Origin: Rhodobacteraceae bacterium D3-12
GTDB lineage: Bacteria; Pseudomonadota; Alphaproteobacteria; Rhodobacterales; Rhodobacteraceae
Length of the DNA: 64,000 nucleotides
NCBI GenBank assembly: GCA_025916135.1
Contig: CP104793.1
Coordinates: forward strand, 1,922,001 to 1,986,000
Reading direction: 5' to 3'
Shown: positions 36,018-46,921 of the stretch, piece by piece
How positions within the stretch are numbered: position 1 is the stretch's first letter
Layout of the letters: each line of letters begins with the position of its first letter
Made by a program: the position numbers and the translations under genes
The notes under the pieces: model-generated
The model's database searches: none
Seen by the model: the letters and a program-made list of their open reading frames with translations, nothing else
Told to the model about the DNA's origin: nothing

Positions 36018-37439
36018 TTAACCCTCCTCGGACTCTTCCGTGGCCGCTTCGTCCACTGTGGCGACACGCGCGCCGGATTTATTGGTGGTCACCACACCTA
36101 ACGACTTGAGCTTGCGGTGCAGGGCCGAACGCTCCATCCCGACAAATTGCGCGGTGCGCGAAATATTGCCGCCAAACCGGTTGATCTGCGTCAGCAGGTA
36201 TTCGCGCTCAAACGCTTCGCGCGCTTCGCGCAGCGGCAAGGTGGCCAGCACACCGGACAGAACCACGCGACCGTCCTCTTGGGCGGGTTCGTCCTCGGAC
36301 GGCAGTTCGCGCGCTTCGATCTCGCCCGAGCTGTCGCCAAGGATCAAAAGCCGCTCGATCACATTGCGCAGCTGGCGCACGTTGCCGGGCCAGGTCATGG
36401 TCTGCATCAGCGTGATCGCCTCTTCGGACATCTGGCGCAGCGGCAGGCCTTGGGTCTGATTGAAATCGGCGATGAAATGTTCCGCCAGAAGCGGAATATC
36501 CTCGCGCCGCTCCTCCAGCGATGGCACCTCAATCGGCACCACATTGAGCCGGTGGTACAGTTCCTCGCGGAAGCGGTCGGCGGCGATTTCGGCTTGTAGG
36601 TCGCGCGAGGTCGAAGAGATCACCCGCAGATCGACGCGCACCTTGTCAGCGCCACCCACCCGCAGGAATTGCTGATCGACCAGCACCCGCAGGATCTTGG
36701 ATTGCGTGCCGGGTGGCATATCGGCCACCTCGTCAAAATAGATCACCCCGCCGTTGGCTTCTTCAAGCAGGCCGGGTTCAATGCCGCGTTCGGCGCTTTC
36801 GCGGCCAAAAAGCACCTCTTCCATGCGGTCAGGTTCGATCGAGGCACAGCCGACCACAACAAAAGGCGCGGATTTGCGGTTGGACTGGGCATGAATATAG
36901 CGCGCGGCGATTTCCTTGCCCACGCCGGACGGCCCGGAAAGCATCACGCGGCCATTGCTTTTGGTGACCTTGTCAAGCTGTCCCACAAGCGTGCGATAGG
37001 CGGCGGAATTGCCGATCATCTCGGCGTTTGTGGTGTCTTTTCGCTTGAGCTGTGAATTCTCGCGGCGCAGGCGCGAGGTTTCCATGGCACGGCGGATCAC
37101 CACAAGCAATTGGTCGATGTTGAAAGGCTTCTCGATGAAATCATACGCCCCCTGTTTGATCGCCGCGACCGCGATTTCGATATTGCCGTGGCCGGAAATA
37201 ATGACCACCGGCACATCCGGGTTGTCGCGTTTGACCGCCTTGAGGATGTCGATCCCGTCCATCCGGCTGTCCTTGAGCCAGATATCAAGGATCAACAAAG
37301 CCGGTTGCTCGGCGTTGATCTCGCTCATCGCGTCATCGGAGTTGCCCGCAAGCCGCGTGGTATACCCTTCGTCTTCGAGAATATCCGAGATCAACTCGCG
37401 GATGTCGCGCTCATCATCGACGATCAGAATGTCACTCAT
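36018..37439 (-). CDS. ntrX: nitrogen assimilation response regulator NtrX
   Basis: A 473-residue response regulator with receiver domain (DDERDIRELI, phosphorylation Asp in ILDIWLKDS), AAA+ domain (Walker A GPSGVGKEIAARYIH, Walker B GGVIYFDEVADMP) and a C-terminal Fis-type HTH (GGNISRTAQFVGMERSALHR). The GAFTGA loop needed to contact sigma-54 is replaced by sequence around LFGRESAERGIEPG, so it probably works without sigma-54. It is partner of NtrY, whose gene lies just upstream on the same strand. In relatives the pair senses nitrogen or redox state. Confidence 0.95.
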   Translation of the reverse strand: MSDILIVDDERDIRELISDILEDEGYTTRLAGNSDDAMSEINAEQPALLILDIWLKDSRMDGIDILKAVKRDNPDVPVVIISGHGNIEIAVAAIKQGAYDFIEKPFNIDQLLVVIRRAMETSRLRRENSQLKRKDTTNAEMIGNSAAYRTLVGQLDKVTKSNGRVMLSGPSGVGKEIAARYIHAQSNRKSAPFVVVGCASIEPDRMEEVLFGRESAERGIEPGLLEEANGGVIYFDEVADMPPGTQSKILRVLVDQQFLRVGGADKVRVDLRVISSTSRDLQAEIAADRFREELYHRLNVVPIEVPSLEERREDIPLLAEHFIADFNQTQGLPLRQMSEEAITLMQTMTWPGNVRQLRNVIERLLILGDSSGEIEARELPSEDEPAQEDGRVVLSGVLATLPLREAREAFEREYLLTQINRFGGNISRTAQFVGMERSALHRKLKSLGVVTTNKSGARVATVDEAATEESEEG

Positions 37440-37471
37440 GCAATTGCCCTCATACCGCTACCTGTTCACTT

Positions 37472-39724
37472 CTATACATTGTTGTCTTGCGCCGGAGAGA
37501 CCGGCAACCGGATGACCGCCATGGCCCCGGCATGTGCGCCCGCCGCAAACGGCGGCGCGTCTTCGAGGATCAGGCTGCCGCCATGCTCTTCGATGATCTT
37601 TTTGACGATCGGCAGCCCAAGGCCGGTGCCCTTGTGACGGGTGGTGACATAGGGCTCGAACAGCTTGGCGCGATCTTCGGGAAGGCCGATGCCATTGTCG
37701 GCGATGGTGATGACCGCGACGCCGTCGTCTTGGCTGGTGGTGATGCGGATCTCGGGGCGATAACCACTGGCGTCATGGGTGTCGCGGTAGGTTTCCGTCG
37801 CCTCGCCTGCGTTTTTGATCAGGTTGGTCAGGGCCTGACTGATCATGGTGCTGTCAAACTCGCCCTCAAGCATGTCATCGCAAAGATCGGCGTTGATTGT
37901 CACGTCGGGCTGACCGGATTGCTGCAACACAACCGCGTCATTAACGAGGGTTGTGAGGCTCTCGTGGCGGCGGTCTGGCTCGGGCATGCGGGCGAATTTC
38001 GAGAATTCATCGACGATCCGGCGCAGATCGCCGGTCTGGCGGACGATCACATCCGTCAACTCGCCAAGCTTGCCCGCCTGTTCCTCGGCCAGCTCGCGCG
38101 AGAATTTGCGTTTGATGCGTTCGGCAGAGAGCTGGATCGGGGTCAGCGGGTTCTTGATCTCATGCGCGATCCGGCGGGCCACATCGCCCCATGCCGCCAT
38201 CCGCTGAGCGCTCACCAGATCGGTGACATCATCAAACGCCAGCACATAGCCTTCGAGCGTTCCATCCTCGCCTTGACGTGTGGACATCCGCACCAGCAGG
38301 TTCTCAAGCCGTCCGGCGCGCGAGACCTTGATCTCTTCCTGCACCACGTTGCCGGAGCCATTGCGCAGCGTTTCAAAGAGCGGCCCGAATTCGGGCACCG
38401 CCACGCTCAGCGCGAGGTTGGAGTGATCGCCGTGCCAGTCAAGCAGCCGCTCGGCAGAGCGGTTGACGAAGGTGATACGCCCGTCGGAATCCACGCCCAC
38501 AACGCCCGAGGTGACCGAGCTGAGCACGCTGTCAAACAGGCGGCGGCGGCGTTCGATCTGTTCGGTGTTGGAAAGAAGCGTGTCGCGCTGGCCCTTAAGC
38601 TGTCGGGTCATCTGGTTAAAATACCGCCCGAGCATGGCGATTTCGTCGTCGCCCTCTTCTTCGATCACCTGCACGTTGAGATCGCCTGCCCCGACCTGTT
38701 GCGCCGCGCCGGCAAGCCGTCCAACCGGGCGCGCCAGCCGTTCGGCAAACCATAGGCCCAGCCAGATCGCCGCAAGGATCAGGATCACCGCGAAGCCGAT
38801 GTAAAGCAGCCCGAATTCAAACAGCACCCTGCCCCGCTCGGCTTCGAGCTGGTTATACAGGCGCACGGTGGCTTGGGTGTCATCAAGCAGGCTCAGGATT
38901 TTGCCATCGACCACCCGCGAGACATAGACAAGCCGGTTGGGAAACCGCGCCAGCGGAACAATCGCGCGGAATTCATTGTTGTCCCAATCCTGAATGACGG
39001 CGATGCCCTTTTCGCGGGCCTCGGCGATTTTGGCCGCGCTTGGGCGTTCGAATTCAAACAGATAGGAGCGTTCGCCGCGCGCCCGCAGGCCGCCGGTGCC
39101 GTCAATCACATAGGCTTCGCGCATGGCGGGTTGGAAACGACGCTGTCCAAGCGTCAGCACTTCGCGGATTTCCGGGTCTTGCATCAGCGGCGTGGCAGAG
39201 CGAGCAAGGTCGATCATCCGCGCAATCGACCGCGAGCTGTCATCCAGCGCGCTGCGGTGTTCCGCCTCATAGGCCTGTGCGGCGGCGAAGGACGAGCCGA
39301 CAACCGAGCGGACCCGCTCGGAAAACCAGCCCTCAAGCCCGATATTCACCGTGAGAACCGCAAAAATCGCCACCGTGATCGTCGGGATCAGCGCCATGAT
39401 GGCGAACACACCGGTCAGCCGCAGGTGAAGGCGCGATCCGGCAGATTGCGCCCGCCGGTCGGCGGCCATCCGCGCGATGCGCTGCAACACCAGCGCCGCG
39501 ACGACCAGCACATAGACCAGATCGGCCAGCATGACAAAGCGCAGCCCGTTCGACGAGGCGCCCTGTTGCAAGGGACCAAGCACGAGATAGGTTGCCGCCA
39601 CCAGAAACGGCGCCAGCATGACAAGGCCAAGCGTCGCGACGTTCTGTGCACGGCGTTGCCTGCGCAACCGCACCAGCCTGTCCCACGACAACCTTCGTGT
39701 GAGTTTTCGTGTCGGGGAAGCCAC
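37472..39724 (-). CDS. ntrY: sensor histidine kinase NtrY
   Basis: A 750-residue membrane kinase. Three to four hydrophobic segments lie in the N-terminal ~110 residues and another near 310, enclosing a periplasmic sensing region. They are followed by HAMP, PAS (DSDGRITFVNRSAERLL), HisKA with the phosphoacceptor in RIAHEIKNPLTPIQL, and an ATPase domain ending GTGLGLPIVKKIIEEHGG. The gene order ntrC-ntrY-ntrX and close spacing make it part of the ntr operon. Confidence 0.95.
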   Translation of the reverse strand: MASPTRKLTRRLSWDRLVRLRRQRRAQNVATLGLVMLAPFLVAATYLVLGPLQQGASSNGLRFVMLADLVYVLVVAALVLQRIARMAADRRAQSAGSRLHLRLTGVFAIMALIPTITVAIFAVLTVNIGLEGWFSERVRSVVGSSFAAAQAYEAEHRSALDDSSRSIARMIDLARSATPLMQDPEIREVLTLGQRRFQPAMREAYVIDGTGGLRARGERSYLFEFERPSAAKIAEAREKGIAVIQDWDNNEFRAIVPLARFPNRLVYVSRVVDGKILSLLDDTQATVRLYNQLEAERGRVLFEFGLLYIGFAVILILAAIWLGLWFAERLARPVGRLAGAAQQVGAGDLNVQVIEEEGDDEIAMLGRYFNQMTRQLKGQRDTLLSNTEQIERRRRLFDSVLSSVTSGVVGVDSDGRITFVNRSAERLLDWHGDHSNLALSVAVPEFGPLFETLRNGSGNVVQEEIKVSRAGRLENLLVRMSTRQGEDGTLEGYVLAFDDVTDLVSAQRMAAWGDVARRIAHEIKNPLTPIQLSAERIKRKFSRELAEEQAGKLGELTDVIVRQTGDLRRIVDEFSKFARMPEPDRRHESLTTLVNDAVVLQQSGQPDVTINADLCDDMLEGEFDSTMISQALTNLIKNAGEATETYRDTHDASGYRPEIRITTSQDDGVAVITIADNGIGLPEDRAKLFEPYVTTRHKGTGLGLPIVKKIIEEHGGSLILEDAPPFAAGAHAGAMAVIRLPVSPAQDNNV

Positions 39725-39824
39725 CCGTCACCCTCTCGATATAGTGCTGCACGATGCAGCGAACCGCCATATGTCGTGACCCTTTAACGCCATGCGGCGA
39801 ATGGGTCACTGTTATGTTGCGGTT

Positions 39825-41193
39825 TTACATCAATTTGCGGCGGCGTGTCACGCGAATATCCAGATCGGTGATTTTCTTACGCAGGGTATTACGGTTAATG
39901 CCCAGAAGGTCGGCGCATTTGGCCTGATTTCCGGCCGTCGCATCCAGAGCGATTTCGATCAAAGGCATCTCAACCTCGCGCAGGATTCTGCGCATAAAGA
40001 CCGGGCGGCGGCAGCATATTGCCGTGCAGGTCAAAATAGCGCCGCAGGTGACGCGCGACCGAGGCGCTCAGCTTGTCGCCGTCAGAAATGCCAAGGGCGG
40101 GTTCATTGCCGGGCTGATTGCCCAGCACGGTTTCAACCTCGGCGCGGGTGATTTCATCCGCGCGGGCAGTGAGACAGAGGCGGCGCACAGCGTTTTCAAG
40201 TTGGCGCACGTTGCCGGGCCAGCTGTATTTGCGCATCAGCTCCATCGCCTCTTCCGAGAAAAAGCGCTGTGGGGCGCCGGTTTGTTCGGCGCTGGCAAGG
40301 AAATGCGCGGCGAGCAGTGGAATGTCATCAACCCGCTCGCGCAGGGCCGGAACGGCAAGCGCGGCGCCATCAAGGCGGTAATAGAGGTCTTGGCGGAGCC
40401 TTCCGTCTTCCATGGCTTGGGATAGATCGCCCTGACTTGTCGCCATGAAGCGCGGGACATGGTCGCCGGGGGTGTCGATCATCCGCACGATGCGCGCTTG
40501 AAGATCGGAGTCTATGTCGCTGATTTCATCGAATAAAACCGTTCCGCCCTTGGCCCTCGCCAAGATCCGCGCCGGCCCTTCGAGATCACGCAGATCGCCC
40601 GCGGTGACAGTGACAAACGGCAAGGTGCGGCGGTCTGAGAAATCATGGATCGCCCGCGCGATGAGCGATTTTCCCGTGCCGCTTTCCCCCGAGATCAGAA
40701 CCGCCATATCGGTGTTCATCACCCGCGCCACAAGGCGATAGAGCGCCTGCATCGCCGGGGTGCGCCCGACCAAGGGCAGCTCTTCTGGGCGGTCATCGCT
40801 TTCTTCGGGGCGTGCGCCGGGTGCGCGGCGGTTGTTTTCAAGAGCGCGCGCCGTGCGTTTCATCAGGTCAGGCAGGTCAAACGGCTTGGGCAGATAGTCA
40901 TAAGCCTCGGCCTCGGCAGCTTGAATGGCGGTCATGATGGTGTTTTGCGCCGAGATCACGATCACCGGCAGACCGGGGCGGTCTTCGGCAATCTTGGGCA
41001 GCATTTCAAGGCCGTTCCCATCGGGCATCATGACATCGGAGATGACCACATCGCCCTTGCCCTCGCCCACCCAACGCATCAGCGTGGTCAGCGATGAGGT
41101 GGCATGCACCTTGCACCCTGCGCGGGTGAGCGCCTGGGTCAAAACTGTGCGGATCGTGCGATCATCATCAGCGACTAATACGGTGCCATCCAT
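39825..41193 (-). pseudogene. ntrC: nitrogen response regulator NtrC, C-terminus frameshifted
   Basis: Receiver domain ([12 protein letters not shown], phosphoacceptor in [10 protein letters not shown]), AAA+ domain with Walker [16 protein letters not shown] and Walker [14 protein letters not shown], then a Fis-type HTH. The ELFGHEKGAFTGA segment of ordinary NtrC is deleted, as in Rhodobacter NtrC, which activates sigma-70 promoters. The frame from 41193 stops at 39970, but the HTH ([20 protein letters not shown]) lies in another frame ending at 39825. One extra base near 39990-39995 explains it, restoring [11 protein letters not shown] and 455 residues. Read as given, the protein would lack DNA binding. 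Confidence 0.92.
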
Positions 41194-41196
41194 GGG

Positions 41197-42272
41197 TTAC
41201 TCCTTTGGATTTTCAGCGTTTTTGGGGGCCAGCGGCAGGGAAATGCGAAACACGGTGCTTCCCGGCACCGATTTCACAGAAATCCAGCCGCCGTGGTCAG
41301 ATATGATCTTGGCTGTCAGGGCGAGGCCCAGTCCGGTGCCGTTCTCGCGCCCCGATACGAAGGGGTCGAACACATCGCCGGCAATGTCGGGCGGCAGGCC
41401 GGGACCATCGTCGATGATCTCGATCTGAAGTGGCAGGCTTTGACCCGTGCCGTCCGACCGGCGCAGGCGGAACGAATGTTCATAATAGGTGTGCAGACGG
41501 ATGGTGCCGCCCTGTTCGCCCGCCGCCTCCGAAGCGTTTTTGATCAGGTTTTGCATCACTTGCAAAAGCTGATCGGCATCGCCCCAGGCCAGCGGCAGCG
41601 AGGGGTCATAGTCTTCGTTGATCTTCATATGCGCGCCAAAGCCCAGCAAGGCCGAGCGGCGGGCGCGATCAAGCACGTCATGCACGTTGACGGGGCGAAA
41701 ATCTGGCGTGGTCAGATTGCCGAACTGTTCAACCTGCTCAAGAAGTTTGACGATGCGGCGTGTCTCATTGACGATTAAGTCAGTCAACTCAAGGTCTTCT
41801 GGCGACAAGCTCATGCTGATAAGCTGGGCCGCGCCGGTGATCCCGGCGAGCGGGTTCTTGATCTCATGCGCCAACATTTCGGCCATGCCGATCGCGGATT
41901 TTGCAGCGGATTTCACCGATTGTGATTGCGTCATCCGCCCGGCAAGCTCGCGTGGGGAGATCAGGAACAACATCATTCCGGGCTGTCCCTGCACCGGGGC
42001 GATTTGCAGGTTGCAATGCAGCGGCGCGCGCGCACCCGTCCCAACATCAACGTCATTAACAAAGAGCGGTGTGGTGTTGGCGCGGGCGCGGGCAAAGGCC
42101 TCTTCCAGCGGGGCGTCGATGGTCAGGCGGTCAAACACCGGCTGCCCGTGCACCGATTTGGCCGACGACAGCAAGAAGCCTTCGGCGGCGGGGTTGATGT
42201 CGATGATCATGTCTTCGGCATCGACAAGGATGGCCGGGACGGGCAACGCGGCCCAGATGTCAGGCTCGTCGC

Positions 42273-42276
<4 letters not shown>
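41197..42276 (-). CDS. ntrB: nitrogen sensor histidine kinase NtrB
   Basis: A 359-residue soluble kinase with an N-terminal PAS domain (VDAEDMIIDINPAAEGFLL), HisKA with the phosphoacceptor His in MLAHEIKNPLAGITGAA, and an ATPase domain (IIDDGPGLPPDI, GTGLGLALTAKIISDHGG). It phosphorylates NtrC under nitrogen limitation and is normally controlled by PII proteins. Its start overlaps the dusB stop by four bases (ATGA), and ntrC starts three bases after its stop, so the three genes form one operon. Confidence 0.96.
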
Positions 42277-43202
<926 letters not shown>

Positions 43203-43425
43203 CGGGGCCAGTGCAACGGGGGGGTCAGTGTGAGGTTATTCGGGGAATCGCCCAAAACGCTTAATCCTTGTGCATAAATTCGGAGCTAAGAGGTTACTTG
43301 GCAAACATCAATGAAACATAGGCCATTTTTTCGCACTGCGGCAGGCTGTTGCTTAAAAAATGTGCAATCGTATCCGGGAATTCCCGGATTGCCGATTTAC
43401 GGCCAAGCCCCTATTGAAGGAAGCG

Positions 43426-44571
43426 ATGAGCAAGACAGCAGCTATAATTGTTGCCGCAGGCCGCGGAACGCGTGCCGGTGGCGCAGTGCCGAAACAATGG
43501 CGCGATCTGGCGGGAAAGCCGGTGATCTGGCGCACGGTATCTGCGTTTGCGACGCATCCGCGCATCGACCGGATCGTCTTGGTGCTGCATGGCGATGACA
43601 TTGCTGATGGGCGCTGGCAAGGGTTTGACGGACAGCAGGTTAAGATCGTGGCGGGCCGCGCGACGCGGGCTGGTTCGGTTCTGGCCGGGCTTGAGGCGGT
43701 TGAAGGGCTGGCCGAGCATGTTCTGATCCATGATGCGGCGCGCCCTTGCGTGTCGGGCACGATCATTGATGCGGTGCTGGATGCGCTGGCTGATGGTCCT
43801 GCTGCTGCCCCGGCGCTTGCCGTGGTTGATGCGCTATGGACCGGTGACGCAGGCCGGGTCAGCGGCGTGCAGCCACGCGACGGGCTTTACCGGGCGCAGA
43901 CGCCGCAGGGGTTTCATACCGCTGCTATTCTGGCCGCCCATCGCGCCGCACCAGAGAGCAGCGCCGCCGATGATGTGGCGCTGGCGCGTGCGGCGGGGCT
44001 TGAGGTTGCAATCGTTCAAGGGCATGAGGATAACCTCAAGATCACCCATGCGGCGGATTTTGAACGCGCCGAACGGATCGTGAGAGGGCAAATGGATATA
44101 CGGCTTGGCAACGGCTTTGATGTGCACCGCTTTGGGGCGGGCGATCAGGTCTGGCTTTGTGGTGTTTCGGTGCCGCATGAGCGCGGGCTTCAGGGGCATT
44201 CGGACGCCGATGTCGGGATGCATGCGGTGACGGATGCGATTTACGGCGCATTGGCGCAGGGCGACATTGGCCGCCATTTCCCGCCGAGCGACCCGCAATG
44301 GAAAGGCGCAGAGAGCCATATCTTTCTGGCCCATGCCGCCGGGTTGGCGGCCGAAATGGGGTTCAGCATCGGCAATGTCGATTGCACGCTGATCTGCGAG
44401 CGCCCGAAAATCGGCCCCCATGCCGAAGCGATGCAGGCCCGCATGGCCGACATTCTGCGCATCGCGCCTGAGCGCGTGTCGATCAAAGCCACCACCTCTG
44501 AGCGGTTGGGCTTTACCGGACGCGAAGAAGGCATCGCCGCATTGGCCACAGCAACATTGGTGAAAACATGA
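43426..44571 (+). CDS. ispDF: bifunctional IspD/IspF isoprenoid synthesis enzyme
   Basis: A 381-residue fusion of two enzymes of the MEP pathway. Residues 1-220 are 2-C-methyl-D-erythritol 4-phosphate cytidylyltransferase ([29 protein letters not shown]). Residues from about 223 are 2-C-methyl-D-erythritol 2,4-cyclodiphosphate synthase ([29 protein letters not shown], with metal-binding Asp and His). ATG 43426 follows GGAAG; a longer frame from 43360 is unlikely. The stop overlaps the pgpA start by four bases. The fusion is common in alphaproteobacteria. Confidence 0.96.
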   Translation: MSKTAAIIVAAGRGTRAGGAVPKQWRDLAGKPVIWRTVSAFATHPRIDRIVLVLHGDDIADGRWQGFDGQQVKIVAGRATRAGSVLAGLEAVEGLAEHVLIHDAARPCVSGTIIDAVLDALADGPAAAPALAVVDALWTGDAGRVSGVQPRDGLYRAQTPQGFHTAAILAAHRAAPESSAADDVALARAAGLEVAIVQGHEDNLKITHAADFERAERIVRGQMDIRLGNGFDVHRFGAGDQVWLCGVSVPHERGLQGHSDADVGMHAVTDAIYGALAQGDIGRHFPPSDPQWKGAESHIFLAHAAGLAAEMGFSIGNVDCTLICERPKIGPHAEAMQARMADILRIAPERVSIKATTSERLGFTGREEGIAALATATLVKT

Positions 44572-45059
44572 GCCGTCTGATCGCTACGTTCTTCTATGTC
44601 GGGTATATGCGCCCGTTTTCCGGCACATGGGGCAGCGCCGCCGCCCTGCCCGTTGCTTGGGCGCTTTATGTGCTGGGCGGGTGGCTTCTGGTGGCCGTGC
44701 TGGTGCCGGTAGTGTTTGCGCTTGGCTGGTGGGCCACCGCCGAAGAAACCCGCGGCAAGGAAGATCACGACCCCTCCGAAGTGGTGATTGACGAGGTCGC
44801 AGGCCAGTGGATCGCCCTGTTGCCCGTTCTGATCGGGGCGAGCCATTCTGGCGCCGATGTGCTTGCGCTTTGGCCCGGTTGGCTGGTGGCGTTCTTTGCC
44901 TTCCGCTTCTTTGACATCCTCAAGCCTGGCCCGATCGGCTGGGCCGACAGACAGCACGGACCGTTGGGTGTGATGCTTGACGACGTGTTCGCGGGGATCG
45001 CGGCGGCGCTCACCGTGGGCTTGGCGGCTTACATCAGCCACGGGGTTTTGGGGGCATGA
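44568..45059 (+). CDS. pgpA: phosphatidylglycerophosphatase A
   Basis: A 163-residue inner-membrane phosphatase that makes phosphatidylglycerol. Typical features are an early [12 protein letters not shown], the acidic motif [16 protein letters not shown] and the late [13 protein letters not shown]. The start overlaps the ispDF stop (ATGA) and its own stop overlaps cinA, so the three are translated together. Confidence 0.93.
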   Translation: MSRLIATFFYVGYMRPFSGTWGSAAALPVAWALYVLGGWLLVAVLVPVVFALGWWATAEETRGKEDHDPSEVVIDEVAGQWIALLPVLIGASHSGADVLALWPGWLVAFFAFRFFDILKPGPIGWADRQHGPLGVMLDDVFAGIAAALTVGLAAYISHGVLGA

Positions 45060-45523
45060 GCGCCGAACGCCTGCTTGTTGCGGCCCGCGAGGCTGGCCTG
45101 CGCATCGCCACCGCAGAAAGCTGCACCGGCGGGATGGTTGCCGCGGCGCTGACCGATATTGCCGGATCATCGGATGTGTTCGAGCGCGGCTTTGTCACCT
45201 ATTCCAACGCTGCCAAGGAAGAGATGCTTGGCGTGGCGCGCGACACGCTCGACCGGTTCGGCGCGGTCAGCGAAGAGGTCGCCCGCGAGATGGCCGATGG
45301 CGCGTTGCGCCAGTCGCACGCAAGCCTCGCCGTGTCTGTGACCGGGATTGCCGGGCCCGGTGGCTCGGACTTCAAACCCGAGGGGCGGGTCTGCTTTGGG
45401 CTGGCCCGCGAGGGGCGTGTCACCGAGACCGAAACACAAGAATTCGGCCCGCGTGGCCGTGACTGGGTGCGCGCAGCGGCAAGAGATCACGCACTATTCC
45501 TGCTTCTGACTGCCGCATCCTGA
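45056..45523 (+). CDS. cinA: CinA C-terminal domain protein (nicotinamide-nucleotide amidohydrolase, PncC type)
   Basis: A 155-residue stand-alone CinA_C domain with the signature TAESCTGGMVAAALTDIAGSS, GFVTYSNAAKEEMLGV and VTGIAGPGGSDFKPEG. It hydrolyses NMN to nicotinate mononucleotide in pyridine nucleotide recycling. Its ATG overlaps the pgpA stop by four bases. The N-terminal MoCF-like domain of longer CinA proteins is naturally absent in this class. Confidence 0.92.
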   Translation: MSAERLLVAAREAGLRIATAESCTGGMVAAALTDIAGSSDVFERGFVTYSNAAKEEMLGVARDTLDRFGAVSEEVAREMADGALRQSHASLAVSVTGIAGPGGSDFKPEGRVCFGLAREGRVTETETQEFGPRGRDWVRAAARDHALFLLLTAAS

Positions 45524-45688
45524 TGTCGTCTAATATTGCGCCATCGGCGCGATATTTAGCCCAAAAATCTCGCAATGCAGGAATTGCGTGGTTTTTAACC
45601 TATCCACGCGCCTATCGCCTCTTTTTTCCGCGCCCGCTTTCAGCTTGAACCGCCCAAACTTTAACCGGGGATTGGGGAGGAAAGACAA

Positions 45689-46867
45689 ATGGTGGGAGCA
45701 GATACCGCATGGATCATCGTCGCAACGGCGTTGGTTTTGTTCATGTCGCTGCCGGGGTTGGCGCTGTTTTATGGCGGGCTGGTGCGGGCGCGCAACGTGC
45801 TGAGCGTGTTCATGCATGTCTATGCGATTGCGTGTTTGATGAGCATTCTGTGGCTGGCCTTTGGCTATTCCATCGCGTTTGGCGATGGCGGCGCCTATTG
45901 GGGTGGACTGGGCAAGATGTTCCTTGGCGGGATCACGGCGGATACGCCCAAAGACAACCTGCCCGAAGTGCTGTTCTTTGCCTTCCAGATGACCTTTGCC
46001 ATCATCACCCCCGCGCTGATCGTCGGAGCCTATGTCGAGCGGATCGGTTTTGGCTTTGTGCTGTTGTTTTCGGCGCTGTGGATGTTGCTTTGCTATGCGC
46101 CCGTGACCCATTGGATCTGGGGCGGCGGGTTCCTGTCGGATGGCGGAATTTTCGGTGAGGTCGGTGTCAAGGATTTCGCTGGTGGCATCGTGGTGCATGA
46201 AACCGCCGGGCTGGCCGCGTTGGTGATTGCATGGTTCCTTGGGCCGCGTCGCCACCGAACAACGCCGCCGCATTCGCCCGGCTTGGTGATGATCGGCGCG
46301 GGCATGCTCTGGGTCGGGTGGTTCGGCTTTAACGGCGGCTCACAGTTGGCAGCAGATGGCGGCGCAGCGATGGCGATCACCGTCACGCATATTTCCGCGG
46401 CTGCAGCCTCGCTCACTTGGGCGCTGTGGGAAAAGATCAAATATGGTACGGCCTCGCTTGTCGGACTTGTTACGGGTACGATTGCGGGGCTTGCCTCGAT
46501 CACGCCCGCGTCGGGGTTTGTTGGCCCGGTAGAGGCGTTGATCATCGGTGCGGTGGCCGGGGTGATGTGTCAGGAGGCGGTGAACCTTATCCGCGACAAG
46601 ATCGGCATCGACGACACGCTTGATGTCTTTGCCGTGCATGGTGTGGGCGGAATTTTCGGCACTGTCATGATTGCGGCCTTCGGGGCCGGATCTTGGGCCG
46701 CACAGCTCGGCGGGCTGGCGATTGTCGGGGTGTTCACGCTGGCGGTGACGGTTGTGTTGGTCAAGCTGGTGGCGCTGGTGACACCTTTGCGCGTCGATCA
46801 GGAAACCGAAGTCAACGGGCTTGATCTTACAGTGCACGGCGAGCGGGCTTATGACATCTCGTCCTGA
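45689..46867 (+). CDS. amtB: ammonium transporter (Amt family)
   Basis: A 392-residue membrane protein with eleven hydrophobic segments. It carries PGLALFYGGLVRARNVLS in the first part, DFAGGIVVHETAG with the first conserved pore histidine, and DTLDVFAVHGVGGIFGT with the second. It begins MVGADTAWI with GGAGG about 9 bases upstream. In many relatives glnK precedes amtB; here cinA precedes it with about 165 bases between and no PII gene is seen. A terminator follows at 46895. Confidence 0.95.
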   Translation: MVGADTAWIIVATALVLFMSLPGLALFYGGLVRARNVLSVFMHVYAIACLMSILWLAFGYSIAFGDGGAYWGGLGKMFLGGITADTPKDNLPEVLFFAFQMTFAIITPALIVGAYVERIGFGFVLLFSALWMLLCYAPVTHWIWGGGFLSDGGIFGEVGVKDFAGGIVVHETAGLAALVIAWFLGPRRHRTTPPHSPGLVMIGAGMLWVGWFGFNGGSQLAADGGAAMAITVTHISAAAASLTWALWEKIKYGTASLVGLVTGTIAGLASITPASGFVGPVEALIIGAVAGVMCQEAVNLIRDKIGIDDTLDVFAVHGVGGIFGTVMIAAFGAGSWAAQLGGLAIVGVFTLAVTVVLVKLVALVTPLRVDQETEVNGLDLTVHGERAYDISS

Positions 46868-46894
46868 GCAAGTTTAACCGCATCGCCGTTCGAG

Positions 46895-46921
46895 AAAACG
46901 GGCCCTGCGGGGCCTGTTTTT
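46895..46921. terminator. bidirectional terminator between amtB and the MmgE/PrpD gene
   Basis: AAAACGGGCCC and GGGCCTGTTTT pair around TGCG with a single G-T wobble, and T follows on the plus strand with A before it. It sits between convergent stops 28 and a few bases away, so it can end both transcripts. Confidence 0.75.
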
